Positions 10,780 through 19,476 of a stretch of 64,000 nucleotides of DNA are shown here, one piece after another. A model generated the notes under the pieces. That model was not told the origin of the DNA, searched no databases, and saw only the letters and a list, made by a program, of their open reading frames with translations. The position numbers and the translations under genes were made by a program. Numbering within the stretch: the stretch's first letter is position 1; every line of letters begins with the position of its first letter. The stretch is from Blepharisma stoltei. Taxonomy: Eukaryota > Ciliophora > Heterotrichea > Heterotrichida > Blepharismidae. The stretch covers positions 248,001-312,000 of the forward strand of contig CAJZBQ010000018.1 in the NCBI GenBank assembly GCA_914767885.1, written 5' to 3'.

Positions 10780-13218
10780 TTAATTTTTAGTCATTAAATT
10801 TACGAACTCTTTCACATCTATAACTCCATCTCCATTCACATCCACCTCACTCCAACCCTTTAAATTGGAACGAAATCCTGTTCCAATTTAGAGGGGGGTT
10901 ATTTTTTTAAAAATTAAATAAATATAAATAAGGAGTTATGTTTTGAATTTTAATTTTTTTTTGAAAAATTAATTAGTATAAAAACTGTTTAAATAAAAAT
11001 CCTATTTGCTCTTTTTTTATTAAAATAGGTCAAAAAATTATTTAATCAAATTAGAATTGCACCTCCTATTTTAAAAAATTTGTTTCTAACTCCCCCCCCC
11101 CCCTCCGTGAGCGAACAAAAAAATTTTGTTCGCTCACGGAGGGGGGTTAATTTTTTTTTTTAAAAAAAATCTATATATAAATTTTATAAAAAAATATTTT
11201 TTTCGAAATTTAAAAAAAAAAAATCCTAATTTGCAAAAAATTGGGAAGCAAATATTAATTTAATTTGCAAAAATTTATGTTTTTAAAAAAAAAAACGCAA
11301 TTTGTTTAAAATTTAAACAGAATTAGCTCTAGATTTCATTATACTAATTATCACTTATATATCAAAATTTTTTTCCATTAAAATTTTTTCTATTAAAAAA
11401 ATTTTTGTTCACTCACGGAGGGTGGGTTTTTGGTCAAAAAATGGCGATTTTTCTAATGGTTTTGTTCGCTCACGGAGGGGGGGGGGGGAGTAAGCTAAAG
11501 TACCCAAAAATTGGAAATTTTACCTATATTTTGTTCCAATTTAAAAAGGGGTAAGAGTCAGCAATAACTTGATTCCAATAGCTATCTGCTACGATTAATT
11601 CCTTTCCCAGAACCTCTTTTAGTTCGTCAATCGTGATATCCCCACTTCCGTCTTTATCAAACATCTTAAAAGCAGCCTCTAAATTTTCCCTTGACACAAG
11701 TTTATTATAATCTGAGCAAGCTTTCAAAAACTCAGAATAATCAATATTCCCGCTTCCATCAGTATCAACTTCTTTCATAATTTTCTCTACAGTCTGTTGG
11801 GCTTCATCTTCACTCATGAATTTCCTGTATTCTGCATGCAGTTCAGCTCTACTGACTTTGCCATCTCCATTTTTGTCAAGGACTGTGAAACTTTCTTTAA
11901 GCTTTTTTGTTTCTTCGTGGGAAATCAGCTGAGTTGCAAGGAAAATGTGGACAGCGGTTTTAAGCTTGGATGAAGATTGGAATTGCTTCAAGTCGTTGAG
12001 TGCTGAGCCAAGATGATTATTTTCATTTGAGCGGAAATTTTGAATCCAAGGGTGGTTTCCTGCGTCTTTTGCAGTAATTCGGGTATTTGGGTCTACTTCT
12101 AAAAGTCTTTGCAACAGGTTTATAGCGTCACTTGAGATTCCTGGGCATTGTGCAAATAATAGGGGCTTTATCCTTTGGATTCGAGGAGGCATAAGGTTTA
12201 TTTGTTTGATACTCCTGAAGAGGGAGATCCTTAGGCGCAAAGATTTGCAAAATAAGGTTTAGAGAAAGTCAAAGTGTCCCATGAGGCCTTTTAACCAACC
12301 ATGAATTATTGTTTTCGGATTTCATTACTAAGGCTGGGGAAGAAATTCTCTAGATGCCTGTTTAAAAAGGGCGGCGAAACTGTAACAACTAAGTTAATAT
12401 TAATAAGAGATTCCTGGGCATCTTTCAGGAGTGATTCTTATTGGGTTATCTCTGACTTGTTTAAGGATAAAAGTTTGGTCTCTTCCTTGATACGGAGGCC
12501 TTCCAGTAAGCAAAATAAACATAATGATCCCACAGCTCCATTCATCACATTTCTCATTATAAGATCCTGTAAGCACCTCTGGAGACACATAATAAGCTGA
12601 TCCAAAGCACCCATTAAGTTTTCTGTTTTTATCCAGCATGCACGAGCTCCCAAAATCTGCAATTTTAACATTTAGTGTCCCTTCGCTATCTTCAAGCAGA
12701 ACATTTTCAGGCTTCAAGTCTCTATGAATGACTTTTTTTTCATGGCAATAAGAAACGGCTGAAAGGATTTGCTGCATAATACGTGATGCGTCCTGTTCTG
12801 AAAACTTTTTTAAAGCAACTATTTTGTCAAATAGTTCTCCTCCTGCGCAATATTCAGTTGAGACGTAAAATTTCCATGGGTCTTCGAAAATCTCATAACA
12901 TCTGAGGATATTTGGATGATCGAGGGAGCTCAATACTTGGATTTCTTTGAGCATATAAGTAGAGTCCATTTGCTGGGTACTCAGACCAGCTTTATGGATT
13001 ACTTTCACAGCACGCTCTTGGTTAGTAGGCTTGAATATACATAGCTTAACGTCTGCGAATGCTCCTGAACCGATTTTTCGAATTTCTTTGTAGTTTTCGG
13101 AAAGTCCTCCCATGTGCCGTTGTAAGAAGGTTCCTGGGTTTACGCTTGAGCCTGCTGGCTCGACTTTTTTAGGCTCGGTTGCTGCCTTATTTGATTTTTT
13201 TGATCCTCCGCAACCCAT
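10780..13218 (-). CDS. Calcium-dependent protein kinase (CDPK)
   Basis: Ca2+-activated Ser/Thr kinase with a calmodulin-like tail. The start MGCGGSKKS predicts N-myristoylation and membrane anchoring. Kinase motifs: glycine loop GSGAFA, HRDLKPEN, DFGSS, VSPEV (APE equivalent). Four EF-hands follow: DKNGDGKVSRAEL, DTDGSGNIDYSEF, DKDGSGDITIDEL and DVNGDGVIDVKEF. The last hand lies beyond a 0.7 kb insert (10855-11552), and the true stop is TAA at 10780-10782. Removing that insert joins VIADS to WSEVDVNGDG. A second insert (12149-12406) splits the kinase domain between RITPERCPGIS and SDAINLLQRLLEVDP. It lies between 15-bp duplications that encode CPGIS twice. Confidence 0.92.
10855..11552. mobile_element. 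IES in CDPK with its own inverted repeats and a nested MITE
   Basis: The outer element has terminal repeats ACCC(C)TTT..AAATTGGAAC. Its left end folds as AAATTGGAAC...GTTCCAATTT followed by GGGGGGTTA, the same end layout as MITE families 1 and 2. A complete family 1 MITE sits at 11087-11490. Frame-correct joining gives VIADSWSEVDVNGDG. The flanks are TT-ACCCC and GGGT-TGG, so one side lacks a clean TA. Confidence 0.75.
11087..11490 (-). mobile_element. MITE family 1, full-length copy nested in another IES
   Basis: About 404 bp flanked by TAA repeats (11087-11089 and 11491-11493). In this orientation the hairpin end is on the left (CTCCGTGAGCGAACAAAA then its inverse) and two same-direction copies of the motif are on the right. 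Confidence 0.9.
12134..12421. mobile_element. Retroposon-like insertion with 15-bp target duplication in CDPK
   Basis: The 15-mer GAGATTCCTGGGCAT occurs at 12134-12148 and again, identical, at 12407-12421, around 258 bp of mixed-composition DNA. The right end is A/T-rich (AAGTTAATATTAATAA). The duplicated sequence encodes CPGIS of the kinase domain, so the element landed in coding sequence. The repeat contains no TA. A frame-correct TA pair is available in the neighbourhood (near 12437 and near 12157), which would alter a few residues. Confidence 0.7.
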
Positions 13219-13716
13219 TAATTAATATGTCATTCGCGATTATTATGCACGTTATTTTAAAGATAGTTAGGATAAGCACATTTATTATAAAAATAATATT
13301 GAATTTGATTTTTAGCTAGTTTTTATTATCTTTATTGTTAAAAGCTAAAACTATTACTAACAAATTTTGCTGATTGCTAAATAAACTCAGAACTTGCTCC
13401 ACTTTAAATTAGGCAAAAAATTCTGTACCAAGCATTTAAAAATATGCGTTTTATAATTTTAAATTGTTACAGTTTTAACTTATGTGTCAAAATTGAGATA
13501 TCAGAATAATTAAAAGAGAAAGATAGTATCCTTATTTTTTTACTTTCTGCTTTTAGCTAATTTCTTTATTTGATACCTTCCTTCACAATTTTAGAAAATG
13601 ACTTTATAAAATGGCATAAAATCGTCAGAAAATGAGAAACTTAGTAACAGCACAAATTTAAATAGAGAATAAAGCTTCAATAAAATCAATCTTATATAGT
13701 AATTATTGTATACGAG
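13219..13716. other. Intergenic, AT-rich
   Basis: Between the CDPK start and the Rrp8-like stop. I see no open frame, repeat or RNA gene. Confidence 0.5.
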
Positions 13717-14382
13717 CTATCTCTTTTTATATATGCATGGATTTAATAGCGACTCTGGTTGTGAACTGCATTGGCCAAATTTTCTGAAAATAAACAATGA
13801 AAAAAAACTATTTGGTATAATTTCTTTATTAAGCTTGAACCCTAGAAGTTTCATTTTGTCAATAAATTCATCATGAACAAATCGTGAAGCAACTTCAGCT
13901 ACAATTAGATATCCTTTTTTCTTTAAGCACCTATAAGCTTCTTTTACCATCTCCACATGATTAGTTCCCATAAGAGAAAGGCAAAACACAGCTATATCTA
14001 ATGCTCTATCTTGGAGTGGTAGCTTTGTAATATCGCAAGCAGTGATATGATCAGCTTTTGCAATTAAGTCATAAGAATATACTTTAATCCTTTCAAGATC
14101 AGACAATTTTGTGTATAGAATCCCATCGCCACAGCCTAAATCAGCTAATTTAATAGGGTTTCCTGAGTATAATTTTCTAACTTCTTCTTCTACCAAAGAA
14201 ATCGGCTTCACAGGCCATGACTCTATTTGGGATTTAAAGCCTTTGTGATACTCTTCAAACATTTCTGGATTTTCTTGAAATAACTTAAAACTTCGAGAGC
14301 TTTCAGTGGTATAAAGCATTTCGTTTAAAAATCGAAATTTACCACCTTGAAGCCTATCTTCTCTTGATCTTTTTCTTTTCAT
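13717..14382 (-). CDS. RRP8: Rrp8-type rRNA-processing methyltransferase
   Basis: SAM-dependent methyltransferase of the nucleolar Rrp8 family, which methylates an adenine in the large-subunit rRNA. The protein is 221 aa. The basic N-terminus KRKRSREDRL may direct it to the nucleolus. Family signatures: GGKFRFLNEMLYT, FEEYHKGFKSQIESWP, the SAM motif LADLGCGDG, VYSYDLIA, ADHITACDITKLPLQD, AVFCLSLMGTN, and ECRRCL-like EAYRCLKKKGYLIVAEVASRF. The ORF is uninterrupted, with ATG 14382-14380 and stop TAG. Confidence 0.9.
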   Translation of the reverse strand: MKRKRSREDRLQGGKFRFLNEMLYTTESSRSFKLFQENPEMFEEYHKGFKSQIESWPVKPISLVEEEVRKLYSGNPIKLADLGCGDGILYTKLSDLERIKVYSYDLIAKADHITACDITKLPLQDRALDIAVFCLSLMGTNHVEMVKEAYRCLKKKGYLIVAEVASRFVHDEFIDKMKLLGFKLNKEIIPNSFFSLFIFRKFGQCSSQPESLLNPCIYKKR

Positions 14383-14805
14383 TATCTGAATTTAGCCATC
14401 AAGATTATTAAATATGATTTTACAACTGGAGCTGTATTAGAAAATTCAGGGGATTCAAACTCTGTTTGCTATGGACTGTTATTGGAGATCCGGATGCGGT
14501 TATGATCAGAGTTCGCTATTGTTTGTTTTGAATATTCGAAGTTTCTGTTTATTAGAGGTCTAGGACTTTTACTTTGCAGAAGATGTAACTATTTGTTATA
14601 GAAATGCTAAACAATTAATTGAAAAAAGAGAGAAGTATTGGTACGACCGGCAGTAAGTTTAAGATGAGATTTAATGAAAATTAATATTGGGTTAGAAATT
14701 ATAGTAAATAAATTAGTAAACAGGATGGCTCTTATTATGTCCTGAACAGGAACATTTAAACAAATTAATCAAGATATTTAAATTTGGAGATATCATAATA
14801 ATAAA
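14383..14805. other. Intergenic region between divergent genes
   Basis: Between the divergently transcribed Rrp8-like and REEP-like genes, so it presumably holds both promoters. No element was recognised. Confidence 0.4.
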
Positions 14806-15285
14806 ATGGCAAGCAAAGACGAATTTATCCAGAAAATTGTAAAATTCGCAGAAGGCATTCCTGCAGTTCAAGAGATGAGCAAAGTAACTGGTTTATCTGT
14901 CCAAACACTTACTTTTGGCACTTTAGCAGCGATTATCTTTTTTATTCTTATATCAATTTGCCCTACCACAACTATTATTCTAATTGGAGGTTCTTATCCT
15001 TTCTATTTCTCAATAAAAGTTCTTGAATCCAATAATATAAATGATGGAAAAGAATGCCTAAAATTTTGGTTCATATTCGGAATTTTCAGCTTGATAGATC
15101 CAATTCTAGATCTTTTATTATCATTTCTTCCTCTTTATTTCTTACTAAGAGTTGGACTAATGGTGTTTCTATTTTGGCCTCAGACAAGAGGTGCAGTCAT
15201 TTTATATGATACAATGAAACCTCATATGGATAAGTACCAAAAGAAATTTGAAGACTTTTTAGAGGGAATTGCAAAGCAATCTTAA
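14806..15285 (+). CDS. REEP/Yop1 (TB2/DP1/HVA22) ER-shaping protein
   Basis: Membrane-curving protein of tubular ER. The 159 aa length fits REEP5/Yop1. Two hydrophobic hairpins (IIFFILISICPTTTIILIGG and LIDPILDLLLSFLPLYFLLR) flank the family signature YPFYFSIKVLESNN. FLFWPQTRGAVILYD and an amphipathic C-terminal helix follow. No IES or intron. Start ATG 14806, stop TAA. Confidence 0.9.
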   Translation: MASKDEFIQKIVKFAEGIPAVQEMSKVTGLSVQTLTFGTLAAIIFFILISICPTTTIILIGGSYPFYFSIKVLESNNINDGKECLKFWFIFGIFSLIDPILDLLLSFLPLYFLLRVGLMVFLFWPQTRGAVILYDTMKPHMDKYQKKFEDFLEGIAKQS

Positions 15286-15917
15286 TAGAATTATAATGTT
15301 ATTAATATAAAAAATCTATACAATTTAGGCTAAATAAGCCAAATAGCTTCGCTTTCATATGATTATAATTCAAGCTGCATAGTAAGTTATAACAGAATAA
15401 GGATTGAATGTTTAGAAAGTTTGTTTAAAAATATTCTTTTGGTGAATATCAAATCTCTTTGGCTGATACATATGTATTTAAAATGAAATTCATCAATTAA
15501 GACAGATTATGATTCTTAACTTATATAGTTTATGAGATATCGTCAATTGTGCTTTTTTTGAGCACAAGTATGCCGCCCATAATGGTGGGTCAGTTTATAA
15601 GTCTGGAATACGTAGCTAGCCCGCCAGTATGGACGGCATAATTGTGCCCCAAAAAGCCACAAGGGACTATATCCTGATTTCATAGGCATAATGAGTTGCA
15701 TAATCATTGATTTTCGAACTCTAAAGATAGAAATGTCTATAAGCAACTTTTATCTTTAAGACTATCAACTCTATCCTTTAGATTTTTGTATAAGAATGAA
15801 TTCCGTTCTTAAATCTAATCTCTAAATTCGCTTATTTTCACATATAAGATTTTATAACACGTGATTACTAAGCGTTTTTCATTAAACGAAACAAGCACCT
15901 TGAAGCTATAAAAAAAT
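15286..15917. other. Intergenic region with a fold-back repeat
   Basis: AT-rich spacer between two plus-strand genes. The only structure seen is the hairpin at 15547-15660, listed separately. Confidence 0.5.
15547..15660. repeat. Imperfect fold-back element
   Basis: Arms GCACAAGTATGCCGCCCAT (from about 15561) and ATGGACGGCATAATTGTGC (to about 15647) pair around a loop of about 35 bp. Flanking TTTTTTTGAGC-like runs partly extend the stem. It is GC-richer than its surroundings and resembles the intragenic fold-back IESs. Confidence 0.7.
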
Positions 15918-16700
15918 ATGCTGAGAAGAATAATCAACAGGCCTTTCTCTTCATTATCAAAACTCCAAACTCTTATATCAGTAAAATCATGGGAAGAGTT
16001 AAAAGATTTTACCAATGAAAATACTCAGCTCATAAGAGATTTTGCTTCAGGGACTCCTTTTACCGCATCATCTGGAATCACATTTTCAAAAATAGCTCGC
16101 CATGAGCAAGATGAAGCCTTTGAAGTCTTAAGCAATATCATTCCAGCCAGAGAGCCCATGGCAGCTAAACTTCATATGACAAAAGCCGAATTCAAGCAAA
16201 ATACGTGTTTAAATTTACTAGTAAACTCTAAATATGAAGATCTAACCATTGTAGCGAAGGACAAGAATAAAATTATTGGAGTATTTACTTGCATTGATTG
16301 GGCAAATCAGAAGAAAAAACACCCGAAAACAGAAGAAGAAATAGCTTTTTGGAAAAATAAACTAGAACCGATCGCCTTGTTTTTACACAATACGAATCGA
16401 GTCGGGCCAAAATCAGGCCGTATAGCGCACGGAATTACATCAGGAATAGAAGAAAATTATTTAAATCAAGGAATTGCTAAATCTGCACTAGCTTTAAGAT
16501 TAGCTATGACTAGAGTCCTAGGCTATGATTTTTTTATCGTTGAATGCGGATTTGGATCTTCTAACGCATTTATGGTCTACAATAAACTATTGCAGTTTGG
16601 AAGCGAAATGAGATACGAAGATTTCGAGCATAATGATCAGAATCCTTTTGAAAATTTAGAAGGTGGGTATCTTTTCATGTATAGGGAACTACAGAAGTAA
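15918..16700 (+). CDS. GNAT-like acetyltransferase, possibly mitochondrial
   Basis: A single 260 aa ORF. The N-terminus MLRRIINRPFSSLSKLQTL is basic, amphipathic and Ser-rich, as in mitochondrial presequences. A GNAT-like core is suggested by LTIVAKDKNKIIGVFTCIDW (strands 2-3) and IEENYLNQGIAKSALALRLA, which resembles the acetyl-CoA loop followed by helix 3. DFFIVECGFGSSNAFMVYNK follows (strand 5 and helix 4). The acetyl-CoA Q/RxxGxG/A motif is only loosely kept (NQGIAKS). Substrate unknown. Confidence 0.6.
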   Translation: MLRRIINRPFSSLSKLQTLISVKSWEELKDFTNENTQLIRDFASGTPFTASSGITFSKIARHEQDEAFEVLSNIIPAREPMAAKLHMTKAEFKQNTCLNLLVNSKYEDLTIVAKDKNKIIGVFTCIDWANQKKKHPKTEEEIAFWKNKLEPIALFLHNTNRVGPKSGRIAHGITSGIEENYLNQGIAKSALALRLAMTRVLGYDFFIVECGFGSSNAFMVYNKLLQFGSEMRYEDFEHNDQNPFENLEGGYLFMYRELQK

Positions 16701-17655
16701 AATCTAATAGCTTCATCGTTTAAATATTATTTGACTTGCTGCATAATCATAAGATTGCTGACTCTTTGAGTTTTTTTATTCTTTAATTAGTTGATTAAGC
16801 GAAGCCATAAATCTGATTTTAAATTGGATTTTTTTCTTATCTGTATCAATTTAATGAAATATATTTTTATTTCTTTTTTGGAAATCGCAAGCATAGCGTG
16901 GCTTACACTTACGCTTAGTTAGATTATAGAAAGCTCCCTATAAGATTCAAAGATCCTTACTCCTTGCATAACGCGACACTCACTCTTTCTTCAATAATCT
17001 TAGTACGACCTTCAAAGTTTTGCTCTCCCCGGACATGGGCCTGTGCATTATTGAGTCACCGTGCTGGATTCAAACAGGGTTGCCCACCATTGAAAATTTA
17101 AAAGGTTGAATTTTCTTGTCGAGTCTTGGCTAAGATGGAAATCTGTAGCCCAGGGCGTAGCTCTTGGTTTCACGCTGGGGAATAGTCCCGATAGGTCAGA
17201 CCAATGCCATTGACACCCCTGGGAAACCCTTTCCAACTTTCTGACCTATCTCCCTCTGAGGTAAAATTGTGGCATTGGATAAAGCCTAAGATAGGGCATC
17301 TGACATTACACTTCACCAAATCAAGAAAAACATAGCCGGATACGCATCTCGAATACCAATCTCTCTTTCCTAATTCCCCTCACCCTTTCGGAGGTCAGCT
17401 AGATGAGTTAAGAGTGTGAATTGATCCACCATGCCATTTTAATGTCTATGCAATCATAGCTTAGCCAAAGTAGGGAAATTAAGTATTTTTAGCAGAAAAA
17501 TCTTCTTTCCTCTATAAAATATCGTTCTTTGCCCTTTTTGGTTTTATCAAAGTCTCCATTGTATTTTTACCTTATTATAAAACGGTTAATCTTCATCCAA
17601 AAACATATTGAAAACCTATCTTAAATCTTTTGTTCTTTCAAAAGCAGATTTTATC
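16701..17655. other. Intergenic, holds a SINE-like family B copy
   Basis: AT-rich flanks with a GC-richer central block (about 17020-17440, listed separately). The 62-codon minus-strand ORF inside that block is part of the repeat and is not called. Confidence 0.5.
17020..17440 (-). mobile_element. SINE-like repeat, family B
   Basis: The minus strand shares blocks with the copies at 20620 and 22821: GTTGGAAAGGGT, then CAGCGTGAAAC, then CTACGCCCTGGGCTACAG (versus TTACGTCCCAGGCCACGTG). It is GC-rich against the AT-rich surroundings. TGTTTGAATCCAGCAC on the minus strand is weakly like a Pol III B box. Confidence 0.55.
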
Positions 17656-18006
17656 TTATTTAACTTTACTTAAAATAAGCTTTACTAAGTCAGGTACACC
17701 CCTAACTTCATCAGTATCTTCCCCAGTCAGCGTAATTCCAAATTTTTCTTCCAAAGCGGTGAGAACTTCTATTTCAGCAAGTGAATCCAATCCAATTTCA
17801 TCAAAAAAGCAATTACTTGTCACCTTATCCACTTCCACACCTTCTGCGTTTTTAAGTTGCTCGATTACAGCTGACTCGACTGAAGCTAAGCTAGTTGCAA
17901 AATATCTATTAATATTTATGCTTGAATTACTGCTTGAAATAGGCTGCCACATATAGCGAAGATGATTTTGTACGGGCTTTGAGAGAAATCTTAATCGGCT
18001 CCACAT
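17656..18006 (-). CDS. Mitochondrial acyl carrier protein
   Basis: Carries acyl chains on a phosphopantetheine arm for mitochondrial fatty-acid/lipoate synthesis, and is a structural subunit of complex I. The protein is 116 aa: a basic presequence MWSRLRFLSKPVQNHL, then an ACP fold with helix ESAVIEQLKN and the attachment site IGLDSLAEIEVL (Ser in DSL). LEEKFGITLTGEDTDEV and a last helix DLVKLILSKV follow. Uninterrupted. Start ATG 18006-18004, stop TAA. Confidence 0.93.
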   Translation of the reverse strand: MWSRLRFLSKPVQNHLRYMWQPISSSNSSININRYFATSLASVESAVIEQLKNAEGVEVDKVTSNCFFDEIGLDSLAEIEVLTALEEKFGITLTGEDTDEVRGVPDLVKLILSKVK

Positions 18007-18296
18007 TTTAACTATAAGTTATATGGTGACATATTGACTATTTATTTTTCAAATCATTTATTAGAAGAAATCAATGCTTTTTGATTTCTTGTTTTTTTTT
18101 TAACTAACAGAATCTTTAGTTATTTTGTATCATACGCTGAAAATTTATTTACTATATATATGCAAGTTTTATAGGATTGGAATGCCAATTAAATATTTGC
18201 TTTAAAAATGTCAGCTTGCCATTGTTAGTTTATAAATATAAATTGATGTGTGAAGCAATATTTCCAATAGACTATATTAATTTTAAATAAGATAAT

Positions 18297-19448
18297 ATGG
18301 AAATATCTTGCGAAACAAATATTTTCGAATGTTTGTCACGAGTGAAAATTTTTTTGAAAAGGGATATTGTGCTATTGTATACTGCCATAGGAGTTTATGT
18401 CCTCCTAGTTGTAAGATTAATATAGATCAGCTTATTTGGGCTTCTTTCTGCTATCCTTATGCATTTGCTTCCTTTATTAGGAATTTGCTTTGTCTGTAAA
18501 AAGATTTCACATATCCACACAATTGGTATAGTAAATTACTTGTCAAATCCGATCCAAGAACTCCTTCTCCATAGGTCAATTTTTGATATTTTATGTGAAA
18601 TTTGGTTTGTTCCCAAAATCACTTTATATTTAAAGCGATTTGCATTACCATTCTTCATTAAGATGAATAGAGAAGAAGCTTACGAAATGTTTAATGAATT
18701 AAATCCAGATTTCGCAAAGGCATTAGATACAAAGGGTGTTGTTAATATTCTTCCTCAGCCAATCTACAATATCATTATGCCATATAAATCACCTCTTAAA
18801 GCTGAGATTTCACCAATAAATGGGCTAGAAGCTCTCTCTGAGCCTATTCAAGCCCCAGAATCTGGCTTGATCCATGTAATGAGTTTTGACTCCAATGACC
18901 AAGTTGTAAGAATCACAAGCAAACGAACTGAGCTTTTAGGCTCAGGCAGTCGAGCTGACAGAATCAAGCCAGTCTCACATAATAAAATTGATGAAAAAAT
19001 CAAAGAAATTACACAAAAAATCCCCACACTTCAGCCTGTGATGGGCAAGATTTTAGGAAATAAATTTAGGTCTTTAATGGGTCTGGTTAGTCAGAAGTCA
19101 TTGGTAAGCTGCACAGTGGCTTCAGGACTAGCGATTCTATTGCAGATAATTGTGTCTAAGCAATCTCGCGCTTTATCTTTAGTTGGGATCAAAATTGCTT
19201 TGTTTATCTGTGCTTTTTCAACGTTAGGGTTTTCTATATTAGGATTATTTATAAAATATCTTCATAAACAAGTAGAAGAGCCTAAAAAGTCTGAAGAAAT
19301 AGACAGTCAACAAAGTGAAGAACTGGGGCATCGCAAATACCCAAGTATGAGGAGGATAATAGAAGAAAGAACCAAAATAAAGTCAAGATTTAACACAAAG
19401 GGAGATAAGAGAAGTTTCTTTAGCCCTGATTTAAATATGGCATTATAA
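18297..19448 (+). CDS. Unknown multi-pass membrane protein
   Basis: The true start is ATG 18297 (MEISCETNIFEC). A 15-nt intron at 18411-18425 must be removed to join YTAIGVYVLLV to ISLFGLLSAILM and complete the first hydrophobic segment. Further hydrophobic stretches are HLLPLLGICFVCK and, near the C-terminus, SLVGIKIALFICAFSTLG followed by SILGLFI. Between them lies a soluble segment of about 150 aa with NREEAYEMFNELNPDFA and AESGLIHVMSF-like sequence. A basic tail (RRIIEERTKIKSRF) follows. No family recognised. It is convergent with the giant EGF-like gene, 28 bp apart. Confidence 0.75.
18411..18425 (+). other. 15-nt spliceosomal intron
   Basis: GTAAGATTAATATAG. It contains a stop in every spliced-out context and its loss puts ATG 18297 in frame with the long downstream ORF. 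Confidence 0.85.
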
Positions 19449-19476
19449 AGTCTTCTTTATACTAAGGGGTTAACTA

